Positions 46,504 through 53,664 of a DNA stretch of 64,000 bases are shown one piece after another (position 1 is the first letter of the stretch; each line of letters opens with the position of its first letter). The stretch is from Rhizobiales bacterium Y(2018) (GTDB lineage Bacteria; Pseudomonadota; Alphaproteobacteria; Rhizobiales; Aestuariivirgaceae), in assembly GCA_005502925.1 (NCBI GenBank), contig SCPD01000007.1, positions 62,001 through 126,000 of the forward strand. Direction: 5' to 3'. The notes below the pieces were generated by a model. The model searched no databases. It saw only the letters and a list, made by a program, of their open reading frames with translations, and had not been told where the DNA came from. Position numbers and translations under genes: made by a program.

Positions 46504-47151
46504 ATGACTATCTTGGCAAGACTCGGGGGAGTTGCGCTCGGATTGGCCTGCATGATCGGGACGGCTTATGCCGTAGATGCGGACCAGGTTCGGGTCGATC
46601 CCAACAAAGGACAATTCCAGACCGTCTATGGCAACGCGCTGCCGCCGATCGGCTATGTCGAAATGTGCGCCCGCGAGCCGAAGGAATGCCGCGCCATCGG
46701 TGGCAAGCCGGTGCATCTGGCCCTGACGCCGGACCGCTGGAACCTCGTCTATCAGGTCAACACCTTCGTGAACGGCAAGATCGCGCCGATGAGCGACGAC
46801 GAGCTTTACGGCAAGCCCGAATACTGGACCTTCCCGACGGATGCAGGCGACTGCGAGGACTATCTGCTCCTCAAGAAGCGCTATCTCGAAGGCTTGGGCT
46901 TCCCGTCGGAAGCGCTGCTCATCACCGTCGTTCTCGACGAAAAACAGCAGGGCCACGCGGTGCTCACCGTCACCACCGACAAGGGCGACTTCGTGCTCGA
47001 CAACCGCCGCAACGACGTGATGCGCTGGAACAACACCGGCTACACCTATCTGAAGCGCCAATCGGCGGAAGATCCGCGCCAGTGGGTGTCGCTTACGAAG
47101 AAAGCTCCGGCCAACAGCGGCACGGTCGCCGCGGGAGCCGCGAAGAAATAA
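46504..47151 (+). CDS. Periplasmic transglutaminase-like cysteine protease (BTLCP family)
   Basis: This is a 215-residue secreted protein. A signal peptide (about 1-23, MTILARLGGVALGLACMIGT) is followed by a bacterial transglutaminase-like Cys protease domain. The triad is Cys117 (GDCEDYLLLKKRY), His151 (GHAVLTV) and Asp166 (FVLDNR). LapG-type members cleave surface adhesins under c-di-GMP control, but no LapD or large adhesin gene is in the window. Its 242-base upstream gap holds a small palindrome (catgctt-aacg-aagcatg, 46344-46361). It ends in a terminator. Confidence 0.88.
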   Translation: MTILARLGGVALGLACMIGTAYAVDADQVRVDPNKGQFQTVYGNALPPIGYVEMCAREPKECRAIGGKPVHLALTPDRWNLVYQVNTFVNGKIAPMSDDELYGKPEYWTFPTDAGDCEDYLLLKKRYLEGLGFPSEALLITVVLDEKQQGHAVLTVTTDKGDFVLDNRRNDVMRWNNTGYTYLKRQSAEDPRQWVSLTKKAPANSGTVAAGAAKK

Positions 47152-47224
47152 GGACGGGATCAACTTTGGGAGCTAAGGCCCGGTCGGCGTCCCCCTCCCC
47201 ATCCCCCACCAGACCGGGCTAAAG

Positions 47225-47257
47225 GGAGCCGGCTCTGTCCCACCCAGAGCCGGCTCC
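47225..47257 (+). terminator. Terminator after the BTLCP protease gene
   Basis: A perfect 12-bp stem, ggagccggctct/agagccggctcc, with a 9-base loop lies between the protease and the convergent gamma-carbonic anhydrase. It is followed by acctatttcc, only a weak T-tract, so it could serve both strands. Confidence 0.65.
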
Positions 47258-47289
47258 ACCTATTTCCGATCAGCAGTAGATTCCGTCGG

Positions 47290-47826
47290 TCACTCGCCGG
47301 GGATCTCCCGCATGCCGGCGGCGAAGCGCCGCCAGTTCTTCACATAATTCTTGGCCGACTCTTTCAGTTTCTCGGCCATCTCCGTCGAGACTTCGCGCAC
47401 CACCTTGCCGGGGGCACCCATCACCAGCGAGTTGTCGGGGATCACCTTGCCTTCGGCGATGAGCGCATTGGCACCGATCAGGCAGTTGCGCCCGATCTTG
47501 GCGTGATTGAGGATCGTCGCCCCCATGCCGATCAGCGTATTGTCGCCGATGGTGCAGCCATGCAGGATCGCCTTGTGCCCGATGGTGCAATGGCGCCCGA
47601 CGGTCAACGGCGCGCCCATGTCGGTGTGGAGCACGCAGCCGTCTTGGATGTTGCTGCCCTCGCCGATCAGGATCAACTCATTGTCGCCGCGCAGCACCGC
47701 TCCGAACCAGATGCCGGCATTGCGCTCGAGCTTCACTTTCCCGACCAGCACCGCGGTGGGCGCGACCCAGAACTCGTTTTCGGGCGGCAGCTCCGGCGTA
47801 GCGTCGTCGAGCGAATAAAGCGTCAT
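47290..47826 (-). CDS. Gamma-carbonic anhydrase-like protein
   Basis: This is a 178-residue left-handed beta-helix protein of the gamma-carbonic anhydrase/YrdA group. Hexapeptide repeats run through [29 protein letters not shown] in sections, with the zinc-type His in [20 protein letters not shown] and ILHGC. The C-terminal helix packs on the trimer. The ATG at 47826 has gagagg 8 bases upstream; an ATG two codons earlier is close to the site. Whether it hydrates CO2 is untested for most bacterial members. It lies beside a SulP transporter. Confidence 0.9.
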   Translation of the reverse strand: MTLYSLDDATPELPPENEFWVAPTAVLVGKVKLERNAGIWFGAVLRGDNELILIGEGSNIQDGCVLHTDMGAPLTVGRHCTIGHKAILHGCTIGDNTLIGMGATILNHAKIGRNCLIGANALIAEGKVIPDNSLVMGAPGKVVREVSTEMAEKLKESAKNYVKNWRRFAAGMREIPGE

Positions 47827-47940
47827 GCGCATGTCCTCTCATTCATGGGTATGGATCGGACTATACCGCGCTCCTTGCGCAGCACCAGCGCGTATCCCGA
47901 AGTGGAATCACTTCGCCGAAAAGGATTCGCGCCAAATCTG

Positions 47941-47987
47941 GAGCAAATCCTTGTCGCCAAAGTCTGCAACTTTGGCGGGATTTGCTC
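47941..47987. repeat. Palindromic repeat, copy A of the CGCCAAAGT family
   Basis: This is a two-part hairpin. The outer stem gagcaaatcc/ggatttgctc (10 bp, perfect) encloses an inner stem cgccaaagt/actttggcg (9 bp, perfect) with a 5-base loop and a one-sided ttgt bulge. It lies between the SulP stop and the gamma-carbonic anhydrase start. The flank 47898-47940 (tcccgaagtggaatcacttcg...) is also palindromic. It shares its inner stem and bulge geometry with the copy at 50939-50984. Confidence 0.8.
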
Positions 47988-47992
47988 TGGAA

Positions 47993-49702
47993 TCAAGCGA
48001 GCCGGCGGACCGCTTCGACGGCGTCCTCGATCCGCGCCAGGAACAGGACATCGGGAGACTTCACTTCGTGCTTCACCAGTTCCTTGCGGACGTCGAAGGC
48101 AGCGCCCGTCAGGTAGACTCTCACACCCTGGCGCACGGCTTTCCTGACCACGCCGGCGATGACATTGGCGCCGGTCGAATCCAGGAACGGCACCGCCGAG
48201 AAATCGAGCACCAGGCCTTTGTGCTGGTCGGCGATGCGTTCGAGCACGGCCCCCACCGCCGACGCCGCACCGAAGAAGAAGGCGCCGCTGATACGGTAGA
48301 CGACGACCTCGGGATCGCTCGCCAGCGCCGCGTCATAGGGCTTGCGTTCGCCGTTACTGTCATCGGCACGGTCGTCGGTCGCCAGCGGCCCATGTTCGAC
48401 GCGGGTCATGTGGGCCATACGGTTGATGAAGATGAAAGCGCCGATGGCCGAGCCGACCACGATGCCTTCGGTCAGGTCGCGGAAGATGGTGAGCAGGAAC
48501 GTCGAGAGCAGGATCGCGGCATCGCCCCAGGACGAGCGGATGAGCGTGCCGAAAGCATGTTTCTCCGCCATGTTCCAGGCGACCACCGCCAGCACGGCGG
48601 CAAGCGCCGCGAGCGGGATGTAGCTCGCGAGCGGCGCCGCGATCAGCATGAAGACCAGGAGAAAGGCCGAATGCAGCATGCCGGAGATGGGGCCGCGCGC
48701 GCCTGCCCTGACATTGGTCGCGGTGCGCGCGATCGTGCCGGTCACGACGATGCCGCCGAATAGCCCAGAGCCGATATTGGCGACGCCTTGCGCCACCAGC
48801 TCACAATTGGAGCGGTGGCGGCGGCCCGTCATGCCGTCGGCGACGACGGCCGACAGCAAGGATTCAATGGCGCCGAGCAGCGCGAAGGCCACCGCATCGG
48901 GCAGCACCGCCTGAATCTTCTCGAGCGAGAATGGCGGCAGCTGCGGCGCCGGCAAGGTCGACGGGATGCCGCCGAAGCGCGTGCCGATGGTTTCGACCGG
49001 CAGTCCCAGCGCAAAGACCACGAGCGAGGCGAGCACCACGGCGATGAGGATGTTGGGCCAGTGCGGACGCAGCTTCTTCAAGCCGACCATCACCACGATG
49101 CCGAGCGCGGCGATCGCCAGCGCCGATGGGTTGAGCGTGCCGAGCCCACCCCACAGCGCCTCGATCTTGGGGACGAGTGCCCCAGGCTCATGGGCGAGCG
49201 TCAGCCCCAGGAGATCATGGATCTGGCTGGCGAAGATGATGACCGCGATGCCCGCGGTGAAGCCGACCGTCACCGGATAGGGAATGAATTTGATGTAGGT
49301 GCCGAGCCGCAGATAACCGGCGGCGATGAGGAACATTCCCGCCATGATCGTGGCCAGCAGCATGCCCTCGACGCCGTGACGTTCGACGGTGGCAGCGACC
49401 AGCACGATGAAGGCGCCGGCCGGGCCGCCGATCTGGAAGCGGCTACCGCCCAGAAGCGAGACGAGGAAGCCGCCGACGATGGCCGTGTAGAGGCCGCGAT
49501 CAGGCGTGACACCCGAGCCGATGGCGATCGCCATCGACAAGGGCAGCGCCACGATAGCGACGGTGAGGCCGGCGAGAATATCGGCGCGCACGTCGCCAAG
49601 CCCGTAGCGCTCGCGCAGCACGGTGACGATCTTCGGCGTAAAGAGATCACGAAAGCTCGGCCCGGGAGCGGGCAGAGGTGATTTTCCCGACCAGTCCGTC
49701 AT
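47993..49702 (-). CDS. SulP-family anion transporter with STAS domain
   Basis: This is a 569-residue SLC26/SulP transporter. The N-terminal membrane domain (about 30-430) has RADILAGLTVAIVALPLSMAIAIGSGV in sections and GGSRFQIGGPAGAFIVLVAATV. A C-terminal STAS domain (about 465-565) is marked by YRISGAFFFGAASAVGAVLERI and LDFSAVPFLDSTGANVI. Substrates in this family are sulfate, bicarbonate or dicarboxylates. The nearby carbonic anhydrase would fit bicarbonate, while cysE upstream would fit sulfate. The ATG at 49702 was chosen because ggcgggg precedes it. Confidence 0.92.
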   Translation of the reverse strand: MTDWSGKSPLPAPGPSFRDLFTPKIVTVLRERYGLGDVRADILAGLTVAIVALPLSMAIAIGSGVTPDRGLYTAIVGGFLVSLLGGSRFQIGGPAGAFIVLVAATVERHGVEGMLLATIMAGMFLIAAGYLRLGTYIKFIPYPVTVGFTAGIAVIIFASQIHDLLGLTLAHEPGALVPKIEALWGGLGTLNPSALAIAALGIVVMVGLKKLRPHWPNILIAVVLASLVVFALGLPVETIGTRFGGIPSTLPAPQLPPFSLEKIQAVLPDAVAFALLGAIESLLSAVVADGMTGRRHRSNCELVAQGVANIGSGLFGGIVVTGTIARTATNVRAGARGPISGMLHSAFLLVFMLIAAPLASYIPLAALAAVLAVVAWNMAEKHAFGTLIRSSWGDAAILLSTFLLTIFRDLTEGIVVGSAIGAFIFINRMAHMTRVEHGPLATDDRADDSNGERKPYDAALASDPEVVVYRISGAFFFGAASAVGAVLERIADQHKGLVLDFSAVPFLDSTGANVIAGVVRKAVRQGVRVYLTGAAFDVRKELVKHEVKSPDVLFLARIEDAVEAVRRLA

Positions 49703-49727
49703 TCCCCGCCGTCCCGTTTCCTTCTCA

Positions 49728-49940
49728 CTATTCTTCGAGGTCGAAATCCAGGATGGCCATGGAGAAATTGTAGGACAGCTCGCCATCCTCGTCGTCGCGG
49801 AAGATCACGCCGATGAATTCATCGCCGATATAGACCTCGCCCGAATCGCTCTTCTGCGGGCGCTTGCGGACTTCGATATTAGCGAGCTGGAATTTCGCTT
49901 TCAGAAAACGGGTGAGCTTCTTTATCTCATCGGGTTGCAC
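49728..49940 (-). CDS. DUF3126 small protein
   Basis: This is a 70-residue protein of the DUF3126 family, found in alphaproteobacteria and of unknown function: MQPDEIKKLTRFLKAKF, then EVYIGDEFIGVIFRDDEDGELSYNF in sections. It is acidic at the C-terminus (ILDFDLEE) and has no signal or membrane segment. It lies just downstream of cysE and 25 bases upstream of the SulP start, on the same strand. The cysE-DUF3126 pairing is a familiar alphaproteobacterial arrangement. Confidence 0.9.
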   Translation of the reverse strand: MQPDEIKKLTRFLKAKFQLANIEVRKRPQKSDSGEVYIGDEFIGVIFRDDEDGELSYNFSMAILDFDLEE

Positions 49941-50006
49941 GATGGCGTTCCTTGATTTGACGGGAGAGCTTCAAGGTCTACTCTGCCGGTCGAAGGCAAG
50001 ACAAGC

Positions 50007-50849
50007 CTATTCTACCCCCTGCGACGGTTCCGCCTTGAGCTGGTGGTCCATCACCAAAGCCGGCTCGGCGCAGCCGGCATAGCCGACGACCTTGGCCGGA
50101 ACGCCGGCGACAGTGCGGTTGGGCGGCACGTCATGCAACACGACCGAGCCCGCGGCGACGCGCGAGCAATGGCCGATCTCGATATTGCCGAGAATCTTGG
50201 CGCCCGAGCCGATGAGCACGCCATGGCGGATCTTCGGATGCCGGTCGCCCGTCGCCTTGCCGGTGCCGCCGAGCGTCACTTCCTGCATCAGCGAGACATT
50301 GTCCTCGACGACGGCGGTCTCGCCGATGACGATGGCATGGCCGTGATCGACGAAGATCCCTTTGCCGATACGGGCGGCGGGATGGATGTCGACGCCATAG
50401 ACGACCGAGGAGCGGCTCTGCAGATAATAGGCGAAGTCGCGGCGGTCCATCTTCCACAGCTGATGCGCCATGCGATGCGTCTGGATGGCCTGGAAGCCTT
50501 TGAAATAGAGAAGCGGCTCGAGATAGCGGTTGCAGGCCGGATCACGCTCGAAAACCGCGACGACATCGGCGCGCGCTGCGTCCCCGATGGCCGGATCGGC
50601 ATCGAGCGCATCCTGGAAGGCCTGCTGGATCAGCTCAGCGGAGAGCGCATTGGCCATGCGCAGGGCGAGCCGGTGCATCAGCGCATCCTCGAAGCGCGGC
50701 TGATTGAGCACGGCGCCGAAGATGAAGCCGCCGAGGCTCGGGTCCTTCCTGGCGGCCTCCTGGGCCTCCTCGCGAATGCGGTCCCAGACCGGATCGAGGC
50801 TGGCGACGCTTTGCGGGTGTGTCGACTGGCGGACCATCGGATACTCCAT
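50007..50849 (-). CDS. cysE: Serine O-acetyltransferase
   Basis: CysE acetylates serine, the first committed step of cysteine synthesis. From ATG 50849 it is 280 residues. It has the N-terminal helical domain (DPVWDRIREEAQEAARKDP) followed by hexapeptide beta-helix turns, the catalytic region FVDHGHAIVIGETAVVEDNV in parts, and TLGGTGKATGDRHPKIRHGVLIGSGAKILGN in sections, which is the classical CysE signature. An ATG four codons downstream is possible. It is the first gene of a cysE-DUF3126-SulP run. Confidence 0.95.
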   Translation of the reverse strand: MEYPMVRQSTHPQSVASLDPVWDRIREEAQEAARKDPSLGGFIFGAVLNQPRFEDALMHRLALRMANALSAELIQQAFQDALDADPAIGDAARADVVAVFERDPACNRYLEPLLYFKGFQAIQTHRMAHQLWKMDRRDFAYYLQSRSSVVYGVDIHPAARIGKGIFVDHGHAIVIGETAVVEDNVSLMQEVTLGGTGKATGDRHPKIRHGVLIGSGAKILGNIEIGHCSRVAAGSVVLHDVPPNRTVAGVPAKVVGYAGCAEPALVMDHQLKAEPSQGVE

Positions 50850-50938
50850 GAACTTGCCGAACCTTATCTTACGCCACTGTCCGGGAAATGGGGAGCTTTC
50901 CCGCAAAAGCAACAGCATTGCGTTAATGTTAGGGCTAC

Positions 50939-50984
50939 AGCGCTTCCCGCCAAAGTCTCCCGACTTTGGCGATAAGGAAGCGCT
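50939..50984. repeat. Palindromic repeat, copy B of the CGCCAAAGT family
   Basis: The outer stem agcgcttcc/ggaagcgct (9 bp, perfect) encloses an inner stem cgccaaagtc/gactttggcg (10 bp, perfect), with a 4-base loop and a one-sided ataa bulge. Read in the opposite orientation, the copy at 47941-47987 has the same layout, tcc-CGCCAAAGT-loop-ACTTTGGCG-aYaa-gga. The outer stems differ in sequence but both pair perfectly. It lies in the cysE/enoyl-CoA hydratase divergent gap. Confidence 0.8.
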
Positions 50985-51000
50985 TAAGATAAATGTTTTC

Positions 51001-51058
51001 GAGCCCTTTTTCTCGCTTTAATTGAAGCGGAACGTTTCAATTAAAGCGAGAAGGGCTC
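51001..51058. repeat. Long two-part hairpin upstream of the enoyl-CoA hydratase gene
   Basis: The inner stem ctcgctttaattgaa/ttcaattaaagcgag (15 bp, perfect) is extended by gagccctt/aagggctc (8 bp, perfect), with a ttt bulge on the left arm only and a 9-base loop. It lies 16 bases downstream of copy B and 15 bases before the next start codon. It has the same architecture as the previous repeats (outer stem, one-sided bulge, inner stem) but different sequence. It could fold in the leader of the downstream mRNA. Confidence 0.75.
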
Positions 51059-51073
51059 TATAGCCGCCTTTCC

Positions 51074-51868
51074 ATGACGAAAATCACCTCTCCCACCCCC
51101 TATCTCGAAGCCTGGCGCGATGGTCCGGTCGGTTTCCTGATGCTCAACCGGCCCGACCGCCGCAATGCGCTCAACCGCGAGATGTGGGCCGCGCTGCCGC
51201 AACTCGTGGCGGCCCTGGACGGCGATCCGGAGACTCGGGTCCTCGTGCTCAGAGGAGCGGGAACCGAAGCCTTCGCGGCGGGCGCCGATATCAGCGAGTT
51301 CGCCGAGAATCGCGCCAATCCTGAACTCGCCCGCGATTACGAGGCCTTGAACGGCCAGGCCTTCGCCGCTTTGCGCGCCACGGCCAAGCCGGCGGTCGCC
51401 ATGATTTCAGGCTTCTGCATCGGCGGGGGTCTCGCTCTGGCGCTCGCCTGCGATCTCAGGATCGCCGGCGCGGACGCCTTCTTCGCTTTGCCGCCGGCCC
51501 GGCTCGGTCTTGCTTATCCGGTCGACGGGCTGCGTGACCTGCTTCACGCAGTGTCACCGGCCTTCGCCAAGGAAATGCTGTTCACCGCGCGGCGCTACAA
51601 GGCCGAGGAGGCGCTGAAGGCCGGGCTCGTCCACCGGGTCACGCCCCAGGACCGGCTCGAAGCCGAGACAAGGGCGCTGGCGGCCGAGATCGCCGAGAAT
51701 GCGCCTTTGACCATCAAGGCCTCGAAACGCGCCATCGATGCACTCGCCGGGCGGCCGGTAGAGGAGGATCTCAAGGCACTGGCCGCCGCCTGCTTCGCCA
51801 GCGCGGACTATGCCGAGGGCCAGCGCGCCTTCCTCGAAAAGCGCAAGCCGCGCTTTACCGGCACTTGA
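51074..51868 (+). CDS. Enoyl-CoA hydratase/isomerase (crotonase) family protein
   Basis: This is a 264-residue crotonase-fold enzyme. The oxyanion-hole blocks are AFAAGADISEF and MISGFCIGGGLALALACDLRIAG. Where hydratases have the Pro-Glu with catalytic Glu (FxxPExxLG), this protein reads FALPPARLGLAYP. The first Glu is thus missing, and the protein may be an isomerase, hydrolase or decarboxylase rather than a hydratase. It is monocistronic and convergent with the alpha/beta hydrolase. Confidence 0.88.
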   Translation: MTKITSPTPYLEAWRDGPVGFLMLNRPDRRNALNREMWAALPQLVAALDGDPETRVLVLRGAGTEAFAAGADISEFAENRANPELARDYEALNGQAFAALRATAKPAVAMISGFCIGGGLALALACDLRIAGADAFFALPPARLGLAYPVDGLRDLLHAVSPAFAKEMLFTARRYKAEEALKAGLVHRVTPQDRLEAETRALAAEIAENAPLTIKASKRAIDALAGRPVEEDLKALAAACFASADYAEGQRAFLEKRKPRFTGT

Positions 51869-51890
51869 TTCCAGATCTGAGAATATCAAC

Positions 51891-52643
51891 CTAAGCTATT
51901 GAATTCAGGAAGTTAATGACTTCCTCTTTATGCTGCCGGTCGCCCACCGCATTCATGTGGTTGCGCCGCGCCAGCGTAACGCCTTTGGCGCCGGGAATGG
52001 CCGCGACCAACGGGTCCACCTTGCCGGCGATGTCGTCCATGTCGCCCGCCACGACCAGCACCGGCACGGCGATCCGGCCGAACTCGGCCGACGTGATTTT
52101 CTGGCGGCCTGAGCGCATGCAGGCGGCCAGCGCCTTGAGATCGCCCTTGGTCTGCTCGGCGAAGACACGGAATACCTTGGCGGAAGGATCCTCGATGCTG
52201 TCGGCTGAGGGGGCTTCCAGGGCTTGGGCGATGGGCTCGGCGCCACCGACGCCGCGGATCATGTTCTCGGCCAGGCCGGAGAATACCGCTGCGACAACCC
52301 GTTCGGGATGGTTGAGAGTGAGAAAGGCGGCGATGCGCGCGCCCATCGAATAGCCCATGACCCGGACCTGGGAGAGGCCCAGATGGTCGAGCAGCCGGCG
52401 GGCATCCTCCGCCATTTCGGGTGCGGGATAAGCGGCGGGGTCATAGAGCTTGCCGCTCTCACCATGGCCGCGATTGTCGAAGGTGATCGTCTGGTAGCCG
52501 GCCCCGGTCAGCGCCTTGACCCAGCCCGTATCGATCCAGTTGACCCGGGCATTGGAGGCGAAGCCGTGGATGAGCAGGACCGGCGGCCCTTCGCCCGTCA
52601 CTTCATAAGCGATATCGACGATGTCGGAACGGAAACTTGGCAT
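51891..52643 (-). CDS. Alpha/beta-hydrolase
   Basis: This is a 250-residue alpha/beta-hydrolase-fold enzyme. The oxyanion motif is LLIHGFASNA, the nucleophile elbow VMGYSMGARIA (Ser99), the acid in VVAGDMDDIAG, and the His in RRNHMNAVGD. There is no signal peptide. The substrate is unknown; the overall form resembles small esterases or meta-cleavage-type hydrolases. It is divergent from the zinc-finger gene. Confidence 0.9.
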   Translation of the reverse strand: MPSFRSDIVDIAYEVTGEGPPVLLIHGFASNARVNWIDTGWVKALTGAGYQTITFDNRGHGESGKLYDPAAYPAPEMAEDARRLLDHLGLSQVRVMGYSMGARIAAFLTLNHPERVVAAVFSGLAENMIRGVGGAEPIAQALEAPSADSIEDPSAKVFRVFAEQTKGDLKALAACMRSGRQKITSAEFGRIAVPVLVVAGDMDDIAGKVDPLVAAIPGAKGVTLARRNHMNAVGDRQHKEEVINFLNSIA

Positions 52644-52719
52644 CGGACCTCATGCTTTGCGGCGGGCGCAACATATGCTATTCGCGCCTCAATAACACGG
52701 TCATCATCAGGGATGCATC

Positions 52720-52965
52720 ATGGCGTCGGGCTCAACACCGCATTTTCAGAACAGCGACGGCGTACCGGCGATCGAGATCGGCACCAAGGAGTTCATGTGC
52801 ATCGGCGCCAGGCCGCCCCATGACCATCCGCATATCTTCATCGACATGGGCGCTGACAAGGAAACCGTCTGCCCCTATTGCTCGACGCTCTACAAGCACA
52901 ATCCGAGCCTTGCCGCGACGGAATCACGTCCCGCCAACGCCTTGTGGACAGACAAGGCCGCCTGA
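52720..52965 (+). CDS. Zinc-finger protein, NDUFS6/zf-CHCC family
   Basis: This is an 81-residue protein matching the bacterial homologue of the NDUFS6 zinc subunit of complex I. It has FMCIGARPPHDHPHIFIDMG followed by VCPYCSTLYKHNP, giving a Cys-x(n)-His-x(n)-Cys-x2-Cys zinc site. In alphaproteobacteria this small protein is a peripheral complex I subunit or assembly factor. It is often encoded away from the nuo operon, as here. Confidence 0.9.
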   Translation: MASGSTPHFQNSDGVPAIEIGTKEFMCIGARPPHDHPHIFIDMGADKETVCPYCSTLYKHNPSLAATESRPANALWTDKAA

Positions 52966-52983
52966 ACTGCGGTATCTCGGAAG

Positions 52984-53109
52984 TTACTGAGACGCGGACG
53001 TATTCGCGACCATATCCTGGTCGAGCTTGCTCGCGCCCGGCGCGCATATCGCGCAACCGGTCAAAACAGTCAGGGCAAGCAGGACGATGAGACGGCGCGG
53101 CGTGAGCAT
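52984..53109 (-). CDS. Small predicted lipoprotein
   Basis: This is a 41-residue frame with a strong lipoprotein signal: MLTPRRLIVLLALTVLTGC, with lipobox LTGC and lipidated Cys19, then a 22-residue mature peptide ending in ANTSASQ. The positive N-terminus, hydrophobic core and lipobox are in correct order, which is unlikely by chance, but the ribosome site is weak. Function is unknown; it is similar in layout to entericidin-like or other tiny alphaproteobacterial lipoproteins. It is convergent with the zinc-finger gene and divergent from the acetyltransferase. Confidence 0.5.
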   Translation of the reverse strand: MLTPRRLIVLLALTVLTGCAICAPGASKLDQDMVANTSASQ

Positions 53110-53184
53110 GCTGCCGCAAACTGACAGTGCGCCTTGCGATTGTCCAGCTTGATTCGAAACGGCGGAAACGGCACGGTCGCGCGC

Positions 53185-53664
53185 ATGATCGAGATCAGGG
53201 AATATCGCGAAAGCGATGAGGCGAGCTTGGTCGCCTTGATTCGCGAGTTGCAGGCGAGCGAGGTCGTTCTTTATGAGCGCATGAAGCCCGTGGCCCAGAT
53301 GGGCGTCTGGTATATCGACCTGCTCAAGAAGAAATGCGCCGAGGACGAAGGCGTCATCCTGATCGCCGACGAAGACGGCGCGGCCTTGGGCTATGCCGTG
53401 CTCCTCACCCGCTCGGTCGAGGACGGCACCGGCGATGAGGTCGCTTATGACTATGCCTATATCGTCGATCTGGTGGTGGCGAAGGACGCGCGCCGGCGCG
53501 GCATCGGGAAGCTCCTGCTCGCCGATTGCGAAGAGCGCGCCCGCACCGCCGGGCGCGATGATCTCCGCATCACCGTGCTTGCCGCCAACCAGGGCGCCCA
53601 TGATCTCTACCGCGCCCTGGGCTTCGACGATCTCCTCATCAATATGCGCAAGGCCCTGACATGA
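53185..53664 (+). CDS. GNAT-family N-acetyltransferase
   Basis: This is a 159-residue GNAT acetyltransferase. The acetyl-CoA binding motif A is YIVDLVVAKDARRRGIGKLLLADCEERAR in sections, and the C-terminal motif is NQGAHDLYRALGFDDL. I chose the ATG at 53185; the longer frame starts in non-conserved sequence. The stop overlaps the YcaQ-like gene (ATGA), so they are coupled. The substrate is unknown. Confidence 0.9.
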   Translation: MIEIREYRESDEASLVALIRELQASEVVLYERMKPVAQMGVWYIDLLKKKCAEDEGVILIADEDGAALGYAVLLTRSVEDGTGDEVAYDYAYIVDLVVAKDARRRGIGKLLLADCEERARTAGRDDLRITVLAANQGAHDLYRALGFDDLLINMRKALT

